A program made the position numbers and the translations under genes. DNA of 13,156 bases from an uncultured Cryomorphaceae bacterium (GTDB lineage: Bacteria; Bacteroidota; Bacteroidia; Flavobacteriales; Schleiferiaceae), in the NCBI GenBank assembly GCA_937900215.1, contig CALCFH010000353.1:1-13156 (forward strand), written 5' to 3'. The notes under the pieces are model-generated. The model was not told where the DNA came from and searched no databases. It worked only from the letters and a program-made list of their open reading frames with translations. Positions within the stretch are counted from its first letter, which is position 1. Every line of letters begins with the position of its first letter. Positions 1 to 6,841 of this stretch are shown here, piece by piece.

Positions 1-158
1 TTGGCCACCCCACCCATTGCTGGATTACAGCTCATCTGTCCGATGGTTTGCATATTCATGGTAACCATAAGTGTTCTGCACCCCATATTGGCTGCAGCCG
101 CGGCCGCCTCATTGCCAGCGTGACCCGCCCCAACAACTATTACATCGTATTCCATCAT
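1..158 (-). CDS. mnmG: MnmG (GidA) N-terminus, tRNA U34 modification enzyme, partial
   Basis: This is the first 52 codons of mnmG, running off the left edge of the window. MnmG, with MnmE, installs the carboxymethylaminomethyl group on uridine 34 of certain tRNAs, using FAD and a folate one-carbon donor in the cytoplasm. The visible part reads MMEYDVIVVGAGHAGNEAA and continues to a MSCNPAMGG segment. The GAGHAG FAD dinucleotide-binding loop (residues 10-15) and SCNPAxGG are family hallmarks. Two start codons are possible, ATG at 158 or the adjacent ATG at 155. The first overlaps the ybeY stop as ATGA, which points to translational coupling. A parS-like palindrome lies 6-21 bp upstream of the start. 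Identification is firm; the exact start is uncertain by one codon. Confidence 0.95.
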   Translation of the reverse strand, partial: MMEYDVIVVGAGHAGNEAAAAAANMGCRTLMVTMNMQTIGQMSCNPAMGGVA

Positions 159-610
159 GACTGTGTTCCACGTGGAACCGATCTTGCAGTCCAGTTCTCT
201 AACGCTCTGTTTTCTTTTTCACTCATTTCTACAGACTCTTCCTTTGATTTATCTCCCTGACCCGCAAGGTGCAAAACACCATGAGCCAATAGTCTAAGAA
301 TCTCATTATCAACACTCATCCCTATTTTTTTTGCGTTTTCTGCGGCTCTTTCCACACTAATCCACAACTCTCCTTTCAACCTTCCTCTACTGCTGTAATC
401 GAAAGTAATGATGTCTGTAAAAGTGTCATGATCTAGAAACTCCTGATTCTTTCTCAAAAGCTCTTCATCGTTCACCAGAAAAACACCTAGCTTGAATAAA
501 TCCGTGTTCTCCCCTAAAGCCACTTCACTCAACCACTCCTCAAGATGAACCGTTCTCCATGGCAATTCAAACAAACCGTTGCATTCTATATGAATTCGAC
601 TCGGCATCAT
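155..610 (-). CDS. ybeY: YbeY, 16S rRNA maturation / rRNA quality-control endoribonuclease
   Basis: A 151-residue protein of the YbeY family (UPF0054), a cytoplasmic metal-dependent endoribonuclease involved in 16S rRNA 3'-end maturation and ribosome quality control. The protein shows the central FTDIITFDY segment (residues 64-72), the GELWISVERA strand-helix (80-89), and the C-terminal zinc motif HGVLHLAGQGDK (110-121). Two zinc-ligand histidines, H110 and H114, are present. The third His of the classical HGxLHLxGYDH motif is replaced within GQGDK, as I recall for Bacteroidetes YbeY (GYKDK type). The start overlaps the upstream stop as ATGATG: M1 at 610 or M2 at 607. The stop overlaps the mnmG start by 4 bp, so the genes are probably co-translated. 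A parS-like palindrome encodes residues 145-149 (VPRGT). Confidence 0.93.
   Translation of the reverse strand: MMPSRIHIECNGLFELPWRTVHLEEWLSEVALGENTDLFKLGVFLVNDEELLRKNQEFLDHDTFTDIITFDYSSRGRLKGELWISVERAAENAKKIGMSVDNEILRLLAHGVLHLAGQGDKSKEESVEMSEKENRALENWTARSVPRGTQS
164..179. other. parS-like ParB-binding palindrome (site 1)
   Basis: The 16 bases TGTTCCACGTGGAACC contain the perfect 14-bp palindrome GTTCCACGTGGAAC (165-178). They match the known parS consensus TGTTnCACGTGnAACA at every defined position except the last base. The site sits in the last codons of ybeY, where it encodes VPRGT, and just upstream of the mnmG start. A second copy of the core lies at 2924-2937. ParB is expected to nucleate here; that step is inference. 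Confidence 0.75.
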
Positions 611-3600
611 TTGTTAGGGACATTCATTAAGCGCTCTTTATAGAATTTCTTATAGAGAATTGGGTCTTGTTTAATCCGCTCTATCTCCTTCTTTGAAACG
701 CCTTCTTTCATTCCCCAAGAGCCAATGTAGTCCATGGTTCTTTCAAGCGACTTGCTTTCTCTTCTCTCTTCTTCACCTCTTTCCCGCTGCGCCTCGTCTG
801 CCTCAAGCAATCTGCTCTCAATCTCTTCTTGCCTCTTCAAAGATGCTTCATTCAACACCATTTCAGCTAGTTCTTTCTCACTCTCTTCCATCAAGTCCAA
901 CAGATCTTCTCCATTTCCTCCGGCACCTAAGGCTCCATCTTCTTCTAACATATCTTGCAGCATTTGCCTAAGTGCCTCTTGCTTTTGCAATAAATCCGAA
1001 AACTCTTTACCCGATAGACCCTTTCCTTCTTTAGCGCCAGAACCCTTTTTTCCTCCATCGCCCTTCTCTCCCTTTTTCTCTGACTTCTTACCCTCACCGA
1101 GCTTCTCACCCATCTCCTTCATCAACTTCTTTTGGGCTTGTTTGGCACCTTCTGCACTTGGCTTCGATCCACCGGGCTTATTACAACTGCTTTTCCCTGC
1201 CTTCATTCCTTTCAATTGAGCTTGCATTTTCTTGCTAACCTCATCTAAAAGAAGCGCCAATTCATTTGCCGCCATCATCGAATAGCGTGTTTCAACTTGT
1301 GCCTTATCAACCTCCCTTTCTGCTAAAGCTGACTTTGCCGATACCGCTCCTACATCCATTCGTGACAAAGCGTCAAATATTGTCTTTCCAATCATTGGAA
1401 CCCTTAAGGCCAGTGCTCTTAAACTATCCTGAATAATTATTGCCCCCTGCTGTAGCTCCTGTTGCTCCTGCATCAGAATAACAATGGATGGATCCTTGGG
1501 GTCCATCTCTTTCAATTGTGTACCCACCTCTTCCTCGCGTTGAGAATAGACTATCAGATTGTCTTGAATTTGACGCAGCCTTTCTATGTTCTCCTCGTGT
1601 TGTTCACTTCCCATAGCATCCGACATTCCACTTAATGCATCAAGCATTTCCCTGAGCTTATCTGCACTTTCTTTTTGCTCCTTTTGTTCACTCTCTGCAT
1701 TTCCCGACTTCGATGCCTTTGCAGCTTCGGCCGCTTGCTTAAGAATATCCTCCCGTTCTTCTTTCTTACCCTCTATTTCAAAATCCTCCTTCAGTGCCTC
1801 ATTGCTTTCAAGCAATTCCTCATATTCGCGATTCCACTCTTCTATCTCTTCATTCAATTTCTCTTGTTCCAAAGGAGAGTCATCCTTCCGCTCACTAAGC
1901 TCTTGTTGTTTTTCCTCTAGACCCTTCAGCTGCTCGAAACTCCTTTCGAACTGCAACTCTACGTCTAACCGCTTCAAAAGCTCTGCCAACTGCTGTTCAC
2001 TAAAAACCGCTTCTTTCTCCTTTTTCTGGCTTTCTTGCAGCAACTTAAGCAACTCTACCTTTTTCTCTCTATTCAGTAATTCTTCTAATTTATCAAGATC
2101 CGCTTTTTTCAACTGCTCCTTTGCCTCTTCCACCCGTTTTAGAATCTCTTCTTTGTCCTGCGACTTTGATTCTGTATTTATGTCCTTTATGGCTTCTTCC
2201 AATCGCTCTAGCCTTAATTCTCGACTCTTCGCATTGTTTATTAGACTTTCAATCTGACTTTCTAACTTATTTCTCTCTGTAAAATTCATTTTGGCGCCTC
2301 TCGATTCAGCAGCCAATTGTTCTAATAGTTTCTTTTGTTCTTGAAGCTTTTTTTCAGAATTTGAAGCACCACTGCTCAAGGATGATGTTTCTCTTCTTAG
2401 CTCTTCCATCCTTTCCTCCTCACTTCTACTGATCAAAACGTAGCGCTTAGATGTGCTAGACTTATATCCATTAGGCAAATCATTATCTTCTACCATATAA
2501 GCCCAGGCATTGGCATTTGGAAATCTCCCTATCAACTCCTTAACATTAACAGTATGAGAAAGACTAACAGACCTGTCCGCTCTGCCTACGAGCATGGTTG
2601 CAGCCAACTGTCCATCTTCATTATAAAGCACCCAAGAAAGACTTCGAATGCCAAAATCATCTTCCGCAAGGATGTCTGCCCGTATGATAGAATCCGAAAC
2701 AAAATACTCCGCATCTATTTGTGGCATTTCATCCATAACCACCTCAACCTCCAACAAACCCCACGAAACCCAGGAATTCAGTCCATTTAAAAGTTCAATC
2801 TCCACCGCTCCCGTTCTTTGGGCAGTGAAAGAAAATCCATTCTCGCCAGAAGCAATCGCTTCCTGACCAAAATTTGCCCTCCAATCATTTACCGCCTCCT
2901 TGTTTGCCCTCACTTCAATACGCGTTCCACGTGGAACAATCAACCGATTCGACCAATCTAACTTCTCACTTGGTCTAGACAAATAGATGGGGTAGTCCAC
3001 AATGAGTTCAACATCCACTAAGCGCGCAATATCCACCACCTCTATAGCTACTACTCCACTAACAACGCCTCCACCTTCGAAGATAATTCCTCCCGAATTG
3101 GTAATATTCATCAGGCTCAAGGCCCATCCATCTGTCTCCCTTCTCAGTTTATGTTTTGAGCCTCCAAACTCAGCGTATACCACATCCGGTTCTATCAGAC
3201 CTTCAGTGCTAACATTGATTCTAAGCGACCCACCTTTCTCAACCCGTAAAATCTCTTGAGGAAGAATGAAGCGAAAAGCCGCTTCTTCTCGTATCTCTCT
3301 TTGAAAAGCCCATACCGCATCAGATCCCCTCTCTACCCAGCTCCATTTTCCTAAAACAACAAACAACATTACCAAACATATGGGCAACAGCAGCCATTTG
3401 AAAGTTGGTTTTATCTCTCTCCAAGGACTCGCTCCTTTGATAGGAAAATCGCCTACTTCGCGCTTTCTTAACTCCAGCCCCCTTTTCCACAAGGCCGGGC
3501 TTATGTAACGGTATTCAGACTCCTCTAATTCTAAAAAATTCACAACCTTATCTTCTACTCCTGGCATCCATTTTTTAAGTAGCAGAGCAGCTTCTTTATC

Positions 3601-3858
3601 AGAAAGCCGAAATTTTAAGCCAAAAAGCGCTAAAACACCTGGTATCCAATACTTTATAGATAGTCCCAGAAATATTGCAACATAGCTGAAGAACAAAGCC
3701 GTTCTCAACATAGTGTTTTCTATATCCAGAAAACCAATAACCGCAAAAAGCAGCCAAACACTAATTCCCAGCGTTAAGAACATCACCAAACCTTTAATGG
3801 CTTGCTGCCCATGATATCGTAAAACAAAAGCTCTCAGCTCTTTCTTCGGGTCGTTCAT
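607..3858 (-). CDS. DUF4175-like membrane-anchored coiled-coil protein
   Basis: A 1083-residue protein that I assign to the DUF4175 family by size, architecture and position upstream of ybeY, an arrangement I recall from flavobacteria. Its function is not known to me. The N-terminus has two hydrophobic segments (about residues 22-43 and 51-80) and a third at about 154-172. Residues 190-475 look like beta-rich domains. From about 478 to 740 the chain is strongly charged coiled coil (E/K/L/Q heptads). A further helical part follows, then a K/G-rich low-complexity stretch (about 886-950) and a second charged helical tail to the C-terminus. The most likely topology is anchored in the inner membrane with a long extracytoplasmic coiled coil. 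The start at 3858 is the first ATG, a few bases after a TAACTTTG -7 box. The stop overlaps the ybeY start (ATGA). A parS-like site encodes residues 308-312. Naming is moderately sure; function is open. Confidence 0.8.
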   Translation of the reverse strand: MNDPKKELRAFVLRYHGQQAIKGLVMFLTLGISVWLLFAVIGFLDIENTMLRTALFFSYVAIFLGLSIKYWIPGVLALFGLKFRLSDKEAALLLKKWMPGVEDKVVNFLELEESEYRYISPALWKRGLELRKREVGDFPIKGASPWREIKPTFKWLLLPICLVMLFVVLGKWSWVERGSDAVWAFQREIREEAAFRFILPQEILRVEKGGSLRINVSTEGLIEPDVVYAEFGGSKHKLRRETDGWALSLMNITNSGGIIFEGGGVVSGVVAIEVVDIARLVDVELIVDYPIYLSRPSEKLDWSNRLIVPRGTRIEVRANKEAVNDWRANFGQEAIASGENGFSFTAQRTGAVEIELLNGLNSWVSWGLLEVEVVMDEMPQIDAEYFVSDSIIRADILAEDDFGIRSLSWVLYNEDGQLAATMLVGRADRSVSLSHTVNVKELIGRFPNANAWAYMVEDNDLPNGYKSSTSKRYVLISRSEEERMEELRRETSSLSSGASNSEKKLQEQKKLLEQLAAESRGAKMNFTERNKLESQIESLINNAKSRELRLERLEEAIKDINTESKSQDKEEILKRVEEAKEQLKKADLDKLEELLNREKKVELLKLLQESQKKEKEAVFSEQQLAELLKRLDVELQFERSFEQLKGLEEKQQELSERKDDSPLEQEKLNEEIEEWNREYEELLESNEALKEDFEIEGKKEEREDILKQAAEAAKASKSGNAESEQKEQKESADKLREMLDALSGMSDAMGSEQHEENIERLRQIQDNLIVYSQREEEVGTQLKEMDPKDPSIVILMQEQQELQQGAIIIQDSLRALALRVPMIGKTIFDALSRMDVGAVSAKSALAEREVDKAQVETRYSMMAANELALLLDEVSKKMQAQLKGMKAGKSSCNKPGGSKPSAEGAKQAQKKLMKEMGEKLGEGKKSEKKGEKGDGGKKGSGAKEGKGLSGKEFSDLLQKQEALRQMLQDMLEEDGALGAGGNGEDLLDLMEESEKELAEMVLNEASLKRQEEIESRLLEADEAQRERGEEERRESKSLERTMDYIGSWGMKEGVSKKEIERIKQDPILYKKFYKERLMNVPNK
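2923..2938. other. parS-like ParB-binding palindrome (site 2), intragenic
   Basis: The 16 bases CGTTCCACGTGGAACA contain the same perfect 14-bp palindrome as site 1 (2924-2937) and match TGTTnCACGTGnAACA at all defined positions except the first base. The site lies inside the coding region of the DUF4175-like protein and encodes VPRGT in the same frame as in ybeY. ParB binding is inferred from the match and from the recurrence of the site. Confidence 0.72.
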
Positions 3859-3865
3859 AATTCTA

Positions 3866-3873
3866 CAAAGTTA
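3866..3873 (-). promoter_or_regulatory. Bacteroidetes -7 box for the DUF4175-ybeY-mnmG cluster
   Basis: Read on the minus strand this is TAACTTTG, an exact match to the Bacteroidetes -7 consensus TAnnTTTG. It ends only 7 bp before the ATG at 3858, so the mRNA would be leaderless or have a leader of a few bases. No clear TTG -33 element is visible at the usual spacing. Confidence 0.55.
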
Positions 3874-3911
3874 CCTAATGCATATTGTTATTCCCTACAG
3901 ACAGACGACTG

Positions 3912-3919
3912 TATATTTG
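3912..3919 (+). promoter_or_regulatory. Bacteroidetes -7 box for gltX
   Basis: TATATTTG matches TAnnTTTG. It lies 18 bp before the chosen gltX ATG (3938), giving a short leader and supporting that start over the upstream in-frame ATG at 3878, which would precede the promoter. A TTG at 3885-3887 has a spacer of 24, longer than usual, so the -33 element is weak. Confidence 0.55.
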
Positions 3920-3937
3920 TGCGTTCATTTTTATCCT

Positions 3938-5458
3938 ATGTCTATAAAACCCCGCGTCCGCTTTGCCCCAAGTCCAACCGGACCCCTTCATATGGGTGGA
4001 GTTCGCACCGCACTCTATAATTACCTCTTTGCTAAAAAACACGGTGGCGTGTTCATTCTTCGTATTGAGGACACAGATCAAACACGCTTTGTTCAAGGAG
4101 CAGAAGAGTATATCCGCAAAGCTCTCGAATGGTGTCAACTTATTCCCGATGAGTCTCCATGGAACCTTCCCGGTGACGAACCATATAGACAAAGCGAAAG
4201 AAAGCCCCTCTACAAAAAATACGTTGATCAGCTTATTCAGAATGGCCATGCCTATTACGCATTCGATACTGCAGAAGACTTAGAGCTTATAAGAGAACGC
4301 GCTAAAGCAGCGGGAAGTGTGAATTGGCAATACAATCACATTTCTCGTAACCAAATGAAAAACAGTCTAACTCTTCCCCAACAAGAGGTGGAAGAACGCT
4401 TAGCAAGAGGAGACGACTATGTGGTGCGCATAAAATTGGTGCGTAACGAAGAAGTTAGACTTCAGGACATCATTCGTGGCTGGGTTAGTGTAAATACCAG
4501 CAATATGGACGATAAGGTCTTATTCAAGTCGGACGGAATGCCCACTTACCACATGGCCAACGTGGTAGACGATTACTTGATGAAAATCACCCATGTTATA
4601 CGTGGAGAAGAATGGCTTCCTTCCGCACCCTTACATGTTCTATTATACAAGTACTTAGGATGGGAAGAGCGAATGCCCCAGTTTGCCCACCTCCCCCTCT
4701 TGCTTCGTCCTGATGGCAATGGAAAGCTGAGTAAACGAGATGGAGATCGCTTGGGATTTCCCGTTTTTCCTATTGACTGGCTCAATCCAGAAAATGGAGA
4801 AACAGCAAGCGGATATCGCGAACAAGGATTCTATCCAGAAGCCTTTGTCAATATGCTCGCTTTTTTAGGATGGAATCCGGGTACAGACCAAGAACTCTAC
4901 TCACTCAATGAATTAATTGATGGCTTTTCACTAGATAGAGTGAGTAAATCCGGTGCCAAGTTTGATTTTGACAAAGCCAAATGGTTCAATCAACAATACT
5001 TAAGACGAAGAGATGAAAATCTACTAACCGAAGATGTTTCTAAAGAACTTCTACAGCGTAGCATAGCCATACCTTCTAATCTCAAAGCTATCTGTCAGCT
5101 CATGAAAGAAAGGGCCATATTTCCAGTGGATATTCTTTCTGATGGTGACTTCTTCTTTAATGAAGTACAATACGATTCTCCGTCTGTCAGTAAAAAATGG
5201 AAGCCAGAATCAGGATCACAACTTAGCTCACTTAAGAACAAGTTGATGCAGTTAGACGGATTTTCAGCCCAAAAGATCGAAGAAGCTTTCACACTAGAAC
5301 TAACAGAAAAGAACCTTTCTTTCGGTCAATTAGGACCCGTATTGCGAATAGCACTTACGGGTCGATTTACTGGGCCTTCTGCTTTCGAAATAGCGGAAAT
5401 TCTTGGTAAGGATGAATGTGCAGCAAGAATAGATAGAGCCATACAAACTCTCGGTTAA
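3938..5458 (+). CDS. gltX: Glutamyl-tRNA synthetase (GluRS)
   Basis: A 506-residue class I aminoacyl-tRNA synthetase that charges tRNA-Glu with glutamate in the cytoplasm. The HIGH-type signature is PSPTGPLHMGG (residues 11-21) and the KMSKS-type loop is KLSKR (263-267). LRIEDTDQTR (41-50) is typical of the GluRS active site. The region of the E. coli zinc-binding cysteines (around residues 103-115) has no Cys, so this is a zinc-less form. The segment after KLSKR (about 274-300) looks like the longer version found in Bacteroidetes. The reading frame extends upstream to an ATG at 3878, but the 20 extra residues do not resemble GluRS and would lie before the promoter; MSIKPRVRFAPSPTG is the natural start. 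The stop overlaps the folB start by one base (TAATG). Confidence 0.97.
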   Translation: MSIKPRVRFAPSPTGPLHMGGVRTALYNYLFAKKHGGVFILRIEDTDQTRFVQGAEEYIRKALEWCQLIPDESPWNLPGDEPYRQSERKPLYKKYVDQLIQNGHAYYAFDTAEDLELIRERAKAAGSVNWQYNHISRNQMKNSLTLPQQEVEERLARGDDYVVRIKLVRNEEVRLQDIIRGWVSVNTSNMDDKVLFKSDGMPTYHMANVVDDYLMKITHVIRGEEWLPSAPLHVLLYKYLGWEERMPQFAHLPLLLRPDGNGKLSKRDGDRLGFPVFPIDWLNPENGETASGYREQGFYPEAFVNMLAFLGWNPGTDQELYSLNELIDGFSLDRVSKSGAKFDFDKAKWFNQQYLRRRDENLLTEDVSKELLQRSIAIPSNLKAICQLMKERAIFPVDILSDGDFFFNEVQYDSPSVSKKWKPESGSQLSSLKNKLMQLDGFSAQKIEEAFTLELTEKNLSFGQLGPVLRIALTGRFTGPSAFEIAEILGKDECAARIDRAIQTLG

Positions 5459-5823
5459 TGGACACCATTCACCTTTACGGATTGCGCTGCTACTCCAATC
5501 ACGGCTGCCTTAATGAAGAATCTGTGATAGGATCGGAGTACATCGTCAATCTAGCCGTTAAAGCCGACATTCAAACCGCTACTGAAACAGATGACTTAAC
5601 ACTTACAGTAGACTATGTAGATCTATGCAGAATTGCAGAAAGAGAAATAAAAGTACGCAGCAAATTGATCGAGCACGTTGCAAACAGAATCATCCATTCT
5701 GTTTTTCAAGAATTAGCATTGGTCCAAGAGGTTGATTTAGAGCTTAAAAAAATAAACCCACCCATTAATGGTGATGTATCCTATGTTTCTATAGAAATGA
5801 ATAGAAAAAGATCAATGAAATAA
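5458..5823 (+). CDS. folB: Dihydroneopterin aldolase (FolB)
   Basis: A 121-residue protein of the usual FolB length. FolB cleaves 7,8-dihydroneopterin to 6-hydroxymethyl-7,8-dihydropterin and glycolaldehyde in tetrahydrofolate synthesis. The protein reads MDTIHLYGLRCYSNHGCLNEE at its start, carrying the HGxxxEE motif with the substrate-binding glutamate (about E21). It continues with VDY (51-53), the LIEHVA helix (70-75), and KKINPPI (97-103), whose Lys (K98) corresponds to the catalytic lysine region (KxxPPI). The ATG overlaps the gltX stop (TAATG), so translation is probably coupled to gltX and the two share one transcript. There is no obvious functional link between the two genes beyond shared transcription. 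Confidence 0.93.
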   Translation: MDTIHLYGLRCYSNHGCLNEESVIGSEYIVNLAVKADIQTATETDDLTLTVDYVDLCRIAEREIKVRSKLIEHVANRIIHSVFQELALVQEVDLELKKINPPINGDVSYVSIEMNRKRSMK

Positions 5824-5824
5824 C

Positions 5825-5832
5825 TACTTTTG
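5825..5832 (+). promoter_or_regulatory. -7 box for tRNA-Cys
   Basis: TACTTTTG matches TAnnTTTG and lies 9 bp before the mature 5' end of the tRNA, directly after the folB stop. This would allow the tRNA to be transcribed on its own as well as by read-through from gltX-folB. No convincing TTG -33 element is seen. Confidence 0.5.
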
Positions 5833-5841
5833 CCCTTCAAT

Positions 5842-5912
5842 GGTCTCGTGGCCGAGTGGCTAGGCAGAGCTCTGCAAAAGCTTGTACAGCGGTTCGAATC
5901 CGCTCGAGACCT
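5842..5912 (+). tRNA. tRNA-Cys (anticodon GCA)
   Basis: A complete cloverleaf can be folded by eye. The acceptor stem GGTCTCG (5842-5848) pairs with CGAGACC (5905-5911). The D stem is GCC/GGC (5851-5853 with 5863-5865). The anticodon stem GAGCT/AGCTT (5867-5871 with 5879-5883) holds the loop CTGCAAA, giving anticodon GCA at 5874-5876. The variable loop has 4 nt, and the T arm AGCGG/CCGCT carries loop TTCGAAT. The discriminator base is T5912, as expected for tRNA-Cys. CCA is not encoded. The short variable loop and GCA anticodon exclude tRNA-Ser, which the D-arm might suggest at first sight. Confidence 0.96.
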
Positions 5913-5914
5913 CT

Positions 5915-5949
5915 AAAACCCTTTATACTCCTGTATTAAGGGTTTTTTT
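5915..5949. terminator. Bidirectional intrinsic terminator
   Basis: AAAACCCTT (5915-5923) pairs with AAGGGTTTT (5938-5946). The stem continues as ATAC/GTAT across one T-T mismatch, with a TCCT loop. Seven T residues (5943-5949) follow on the plus strand, and the left-hand A run gives a shorter T tail on the minus strand. It terminates the gltX-folB-tRNA-Cys transcript. It also lies 2 bp beyond the stop of the convergent metal-permease operon. Confidence 0.9.
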
Positions 5950-5951
5950 CG

Positions 5952-6839
5952 TTAGATCGGTTTATGCGGACTCAAGTGCGCTTTGTAAATCCATCTCTTC
6001 AACACACCATGCCGAGGATTTATAAGGAACGAAATCACAAACTGAATTAGTGCTACAACGCACATTGTAGCCGCAATAGATGAATCTAAAAGTACAGCCA
6101 GATAATATCCGCAAACAGAAGATACCAATCCCATTATAAGAGTTAGAACGATCATTTCGTTTAATCTCCTAGACCAAAGCCAGGCGCTCGCAGGGGGTAT
6201 TACTAGAAAGCCAACCACAAGTATTGCTCCCACCGCTTCAAAGGAAACAACGGTGGCCAAAGAAACACTGCTCATGAGTAAATAATGCCAGCCAGCTATT
6301 CCAACCCCGAGACTGGCTGCAAATTCAGAATTAAAGGAGGTCAGATACAATCCCTTATATGCCCAGATCAAAACGATTGTAACTACAATAAAACTTACTC
6401 CGATAATCCACAATTGCCTTGGTCCGAAATCTATACCATTCGTCACAATTCTGTCAAATGGCACCAACCCAATTTCCCCATGCAACACACAATCTGCATC
6501 TATATCTACCCTAGAAGCAAGAAGACTTACCAAAATGATTCCGATAGAGAAAAAGAGTGTAAAACTGGTGCCTACCGAAGCATCCGACTGCATCGCTGCC
6601 TTTTTATTGAGAAATTCTATTAAAACAGTCACCGCAACACCAAAAAGCGCCGCCCCCATGAAGAGCAAGGGGCTACTTCTATCTCCACTAATCAAGTAGG
6701 CTATTACAATCCCGGGAAGCACTGCATGAGAAATAGCATCACCCAACATACTCAACTTGCGAAGAACAATGAAGACCCCTAAGATTCCGCAAAGCCAAGC
6801 CACCAAAGTTCCTGTTAGAATAATGAAAACAGCATCCAT
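5952..6839 (-). CDS. Metal-ion ABC transporter permease (TroD/MntB/ZnuB family)
   Basis: A 295-residue integral membrane protein of the ABC-3 family, the second permease half of a Mn/Zn/Fe-type importer in the inner membrane. Family signatures are SMLGDAISHAVLPGI (30-44), the DADCVLHGE motif (about 114-122) typical of the TroD-like partner, and EAVGAILVVGFLVIPPASA (201-219). About eight hydrophobic segments are visible (for example 5-26, 41-78, 92-110, 143-160, 187-213, 228-250, 256-273). Its start lies 2 bp after the stop of the permease-regulator fusion, so the genes are co-transcribed and probably translationally coupled. It is the last gene of the operon, and the shared hairpin terminator follows at once. 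Transported metal cannot be fixed from this sequence; manganese, zinc and iron are all possible. Confidence 0.92.
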   Translation of the reverse strand: MDAVFIILTGTLVAWLCGILGVFIVLRKLSMLGDAISHAVLPGIVIAYLISGDRSSPLLFMGAALFGVAVTVLIEFLNKKAAMQSDASVGTSFTLFFSIGIILVSLLASRVDIDADCVLHGEIGLVPFDRIVTNGIDFGPRQLWIIGVSFIVVTIVLIWAYKGLYLTSFNSEFAASLGVGIAGWHYLLMSSVSLATVVSFEAVGAILVVGFLVIPPASAWLWSRRLNEMIVLTLIMGLVSSVCGYYLAVLLDSSIAATMCVVALIQFVISFLINPRHGVLKRWIYKAHLSPHKPI

Positions 6840-6841
6840 AC

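Noticed and set aside
734..1219. Plus-strand open frame of 161 codons
   Set aside because: Also a shadow of the E/K/G-rich tail of the same gene, low-complexity Ser/Pro/Phe with no family resemblance.
1586..2257. Long open frame on the plus strand rich in Ser/Phe (223 codons)
   Set aside because: It is antisense to the coiled-coil part of the DUF4175-like gene; E/K-rich codons read backwards give Ser/Phe/Leu and few stops. The minus frame has the coherent protein.
3878..3937. gltX starting at the upstream ATG (20 extra residues)
   Set aside because: GluRS proteins begin just before the xRFAPSPTG motif, and the -7 box at 3912-3919 lies inside the proposed extension.
5842..5912. tRNA-Ser, suggested by the GTGGCCGAGTGG D-arm
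   Set aside because: The variable loop has only 4 nt and the anticodon is GCA, which makes it tRNA-Cys.
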